Source: DASYTH01 sp035762905
GTDB taxonomy: Bacteria; Actinomycetota; Actinomycetes; Mycobacteriales; Pseudonocardiaceae
DNA length: 8,307 bases
Assembly: GCF_035762905.1 (NCBI RefSeq)
Contig: NZ_DASUCC010000160.1
Coordinates: 1 to 8,307 of the forward strand
Direction: 5' to 3'
Every line of letters starts with the position of its first letter. The first letter of the stretch is position 1. The notes under the pieces are model-generated. The model made no database searches, had not been told where the DNA came from, and worked only from the letters and a program-made list of their open reading frames with translations. A program made the translations under genes and the position numbers. Shown one piece after another: positions 6,342 to 8,307 of the stretch.

Positions 6342-6951
6342 TCGGCGAGTCCCCAACTCGAGCAACCGAGTCGCCACGTGCAGGCCGGCGAGTTGCCGCG
6401 TGGAGCAGCCGAGACACCGAGTCGAGCAGCCGAGTTGCCAGCTGTAGGTAGGCGAGTTTCCGGCTGGAGCAGCCGAGATGCCGAGTGGGCCGGCCGAAGT
6501 GCCAGTGGGAGCCGCTGAGTTGCCGGTGGGCGGGGGGCCAGCCGAGTGCCGGGTGGAGCAGTCGCGACACCGAGTCGAGCAACCGAGTCGCCAGGTGCAG
6601 GCCGGCGAGTTGCCGGGCGGGTCAGCTGAGATGCAAGTGGGGAGCCGGTGAGGTGCCGGGTGGGTCTGCTGAGTTGCCAGTGGGAGCCGGTGAGTTGCCG
6701 TAGGGCCGGCTGAGTTGCCGGGGACCAGCCGAGTTGCCGGGTGGAACAGCTGAGACACCGAGTCGAGCAGCCGAGTTGCCAGTTGCAGGTCGGCGAGTTG
6801 CCGGGTGGGTCTGCTGAGTTGCCGGGTGCAGGTCGGCGAGTCACCGAGTCGAGCAGCCGAGATGCCGGGTGGGCCAGCCGAAATGCCGGTGGGAGCCGGT
6901 GAGTTGCCGGGTGGGGGTAGGCGAGACGCCAGGTCGGCAGGTGAGATGCCC
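6342..6951 (+). repeat. Intergenic tandem array of about 29 degenerate 21-bp direct repeats
   Basis: Starting three bases after the rsdA stop, a core of the form CCGAGTTGCCGGGTGG recurs in one orientation. I place the GAG (or GAA/GCG) of the core at 6347, 6368, 6390, 6411, 6432, 6454, 6475, 6496, 6517, 6544, 6564, 6585, 6607, 6628, 6650, 6671, 6692, 6712, 6731, 6752, 6773, 6795, 6816, 6838, 6859, 6880, 6901, 6923 and 6943. Intervals are 19-22 bp with one of 27, mean 21.3. Variants after GAG are TTGCC, ATGCC, TCGCC and ACACC; prefixes are CCGAG, GGCGAG, GGTGAG and CTGAG. Units with GGCGAGTTGCC can form a small CGGC/GCCG hairpin. The shifting interval breaks the reading frame repeatedly, so it does not look like coding repeats. 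It fills most of the 677-bp gap between the convergent rsdA and DUF5319 genes. I know no named element of this sequence; it is minisatellite (VNTR)-like. Confidence 0.88.
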
Positions 6952-7016
6952 GGATTCCGGTCGCGGGAGTCGCGGGGGTGCCGCTGCGTGCCGGGTGCCC
7001 AGTCGATGCGGGCGGG

Positions 7017-7421
7017 CTAGCGGAAGCGGCGGGCGGAGCGGGGGAGGTGGGTCTTGGCGCCGTCGGCGAAGCCCTTGCAGTATTCCCAGGTTACGTAGTC
7101 GGCGGGGTCGGGGTCGTAGGCGGGCTCGTGGGGGCGCATGCGGCCGTCGTGGAGGAGCTGTTCCAGGCTGGCGCGGAGCAGGGCCCAGTCGTGGTAGTGG
7201 GGGTCCTGGCACTCGGCGCAGTCGACCACCACGCCGCGGACGCCGCGGGGGGTCAGGAGGTTCTGGTACAGGGACAGGTCCGCGAGGTCGGCCAGGAGCT
7301 CGGCGCGTTCGTCCGCGGTGATCGGCGGGGCGTCGTCGTCGGGCTCGTCGAACAGCCGGGCGGGGTCGTCCGGGTCGTCCGCGAAGGGGTCCGGGGGCAA
7401 TGCGTCGTGCGCCACGACCAC
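7017..7421 (-). CDS. DUF5319 family protein (Rv3412-like)
   Basis: The 134-residue product belongs to a conserved actinobacterial family of unknown function, found beside guaB and sigD in mycobacteria. It starts with an acidic Asp/Pro-rich segment (LPPDPFADDPDDP, 8-20). A helical middle follows (about 36-57, TADERAELLADLADLSLYQN), then the conserved core VRGVVVDCAECQDPHYHDW, ending in RPHEPAYDP and YVTWEYCKGFADG. C68, C71, H75, H77 and C115 could form a metal site; this is inference from their spacing. No signal peptide or membrane helix is seen. The start is uncertain: GTG 7421 and GTG 7415 both lack a clear ribosome site, so leaderless translation is possible. It is divergent from guaB with 110 bp between them and convergent with rsdA across the repeat array. 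No terminator hairpin was found after its TAG. Confidence 0.88.
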   Translation of the reverse strand: MVVAHDALPPDPFADDPDDPARLFDEPDDDAPPITADERAELLADLADLSLYQNLLTPRGVRGVVVDCAECQDPHYHDWALLRASLEQLLHDGRMRPHEPAYDPDPADYVTWEYCKGFADGAKTHLPRSARRFR

Positions 7422-7438
7422 GCACGGTACCCGGCCGC

Positions 7439-7469
7439 GTCAACCCCGTGTCCAGATACCATGGATAAG
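7439..7469 (+). promoter_or_regulatory. Possible guaB promoter in the DUF5319/guaB divergent gap
   Basis: The best -10 candidate on the plus strand is GATAAG (7464-7469) within TGGATAAG; it carries the ATAA centre of TATAAT. The candidate -35, GTCAAC at 7439-7444, is poor. The predicted RNA start would be near 7476, giving a leader of about 55 nt. The 110-bp gap must also hold the DUF5319 promoter. On the minus strand TTGACG is present (7438-7443), but no convincing -10 follows it. Confidence 0.3.
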
Positions 7470-7531
7470 ACCACTCGGCGCGACAAATCCCCCACCGCTT
7501 CGATCCGCGGTAGGAAGGTCTGCCACACATC

Positions 7532-8307
7532 ATGACCAGCGAGCTCATGGCCGACGGAGTCCCGCACAAGTTCGCCGTGCTGGGGCTCACCTTCGACGAC
7601 GTGCTGCTACAGCCGGCGGAGTCGGACGTCATGCCGAGCGCGGTGGACACCTCGACCAAGCTGTCCCGCAACGTCAGCCTGCGCGTCCCGCTGGTATCCG
7701 CCGCGATGGACACGGTGACCGAGGCGCGCATGGCGATCGCCATGGCCCGCCAGGGCGGGATCGGCATCCTGCAGCGCAACCTCTCGATCGAGGAGCAGTC
7801 CCGGCAGGCCGAGACGGTCAAGCGGTCCGAGGCCGGCATGGTCACCGACCCGATCACCTGCTCGCCCACCGACACCCTGGCCGAGGTGGACGCCCTGTGC
7901 GCCCGGTACCGGATCTCCGGTGTTCCGGTCACCGACGCCGAGGGCCGGCTGGTCGGCATCATCACCAACCGGGACATGCGCTTCGAGGTCGACCACACCA
8001 AGCTGGTCAGCGACGTCATGACCAAGGGCCCGCTGGTCACCGCGCAGGTCGGCGTGTCCGCCGACGCCGCGCTCGGGCTGCTGCGCCGGCACAAGGTGGA
8101 GAAGCTGCCGATCGTGGACGGCGCGGGCAAGCTCCGCGGCCTGATCACGGTCAAGGACTTCGTGAAGACCGAGCAGTACCCGATGGCCACCAAGGACCCC
8201 GACGGCCGGCTGCTGTGCGGCGCGGCGATCGGTGTCGGCGAGGACGCGCACAAGCGCGCCATGGCTCTGGTGGACGCCGGTGTGGACGTCCTCATGGTCG
8301 AGACCGC
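7532..8307 (+). CDS. guaB: Inosine-5'-monophosphate dehydrogenase GuaB, 3' end cut off by window
   Basis: GuaB oxidises IMP to XMP with NAD+, the committed step of guanine nucleotide synthesis. The visible 258 residues begin MTSELMADGVPHKF and contain the family start LGLTFDDVLLQP (17-28) and PLVSAAMDTVTEARMAIAMA (53-72), which belong to the barrel. A tandem CBS (Bateman) module is inserted at about 103-216: ISGVPVTDAEGRLVGIITNR in the first unit and VEKLPIVDGAGKLRGLITVK in the second. The barrel then resumes (CGAAIGVGEDAHKRAMALVD, ending in GVDVLMVET). The catalytic-Cys loop lies beyond the window. ATG 7532 is preceded by AGGAAGG (7512-7518) at a rather long 13-nt spacing; ATG 7547 has no site. 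In the sigD locus of mycobacteria the guaB copy is the essential guaB2. The frame is intact to the window edge. Confidence 0.96.
   Translation, partial: MTSELMADGVPHKFAVLGLTFDDVLLQPAESDVMPSAVDTSTKLSRNVSLRVPLVSAAMDTVTEARMAIAMARQGGIGILQRNLSIEEQSRQAETVKRSEAGMVTDPITCSPTDTLAEVDALCARYRISGVPVTDAEGRLVGIITNRDMRFEVDHTKLVSDVMTKGPLVTAQVGVSADAALGLLRRHKVEKLPIVDGAGKLRGLITVKDFVKTEQYPMATKDPDGRLLCGAAIGVGEDAHKRAMALVDAGVDVLMVET

Noticed and set aside
5353..6582. Long open frame on the minus strand (409 codons) opposite rsdA and the array
   Set aside because: It is antisense to the clearly coding rsdA, has no ribosome site, gives a Gly/Arg-rich composition typical of high-GC shadow frames, and changes repeat register inside the array.
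6320..6844. Minus-strand frame of 174 codons made of repeated short peptides in the array
   Set aside because: It exists because most units are 21 bp, a multiple of three. The 19-, 20-, 22- and 27-bp intervals shift the repeated peptide out of register, and there is no ribosome site.
6342..6951. CRISPR array
   Set aside because: There are no constant repeats separated by unique spacers. The whole unit is about 21 bp, degenerate and contiguous, and no cas genes are near.
6485..7020. Plus-strand frames in the array with repeats such as AELPVGAGELP
   Set aside because: Same cause: periodic non-coding DNA. The frames are short and interrupted, and one runs into the antisense strand of the DUF5319 gene.
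6841..8295. Long minus-strand frame (484 codons) opposite guaB, overlapping DUF5319 and the array
   Set aside because: It runs antisense through guaB and through DUF5319 in another frame; the product is low-complexity Arg/Pro-rich and matches no family.

Overview
The window is high-GC actinobacterial chromosome. It carries a conserved housekeeping and developmental neighbourhood: the 3' part of a GroEL1-type chaperonin gene, a WhiB3/WhiD-class iron-sulfur regulator, a BldM-like orphan response regulator, sigma factor SigD with its membrane anti-sigma factor RsdA, a DUF5319 gene, and the 5' part of guaB (IMP dehydrogenase). From memory of published maps, the order groEL1 - whiB3/whiD - sigD - guaB is shared by Mycobacterium and Streptomyces. 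The rsdA and DUF5319 genes are the mycobacterial flavour and bldM the Streptomyces flavour, so a differentiating actinomycete outside both genera (for example Pseudonocardiales) is likely. No species is claimed.

Layout. 1-1416 (+) is groEL1, open at the window edge, closed by a 19-bp perfect palindrome acting as a terminator shared with the convergent whiB gene (1492-1794, -). A divergent control region (1795-2001) separates whiB from a two-gene (+) unit: a MerR-type regulator fused to a cobalamin-binding-like domain (2002-3009), then a helical-repeat protein of unknown function (3006-3884) overlapping it by 4 bp. Next come bldM (4008-4604, +), a 211-bp gap with nested inverted repeats, and the sigD-rsdA pair (4816-6339, +) with no gap between the two genes. 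The stretch 6340-7016 has no gene and is dominated by about 29 degenerate direct repeats of about 21 bp. The DUF5319 gene (7017-7421, -) runs towards this array and diverges from guaB (7532 to the window end, +).

How the parts fit. Four or five transcription factors of different classes are packed between two housekeeping genes. WhiB3/WhiD proteins sense redox or oxygen through an Fe-S cluster and partner the principal sigma factor. BldM is a developmental regulator that works without phosphorylation in Streptomyces, and the copy here lacks the phospho-acceptor aspartate. SigD is expected to be held at the membrane by RsdA. The MerR-B12 protein keeps the W-x9-EH signature of CarH-type photoreceptors and may add light or cobalamin input. 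The most unusual items are the 21-bp array, the MerR-B12/helical-repeat pair, the degenerate BldM receiver and the nested inverted repeats before sigD.
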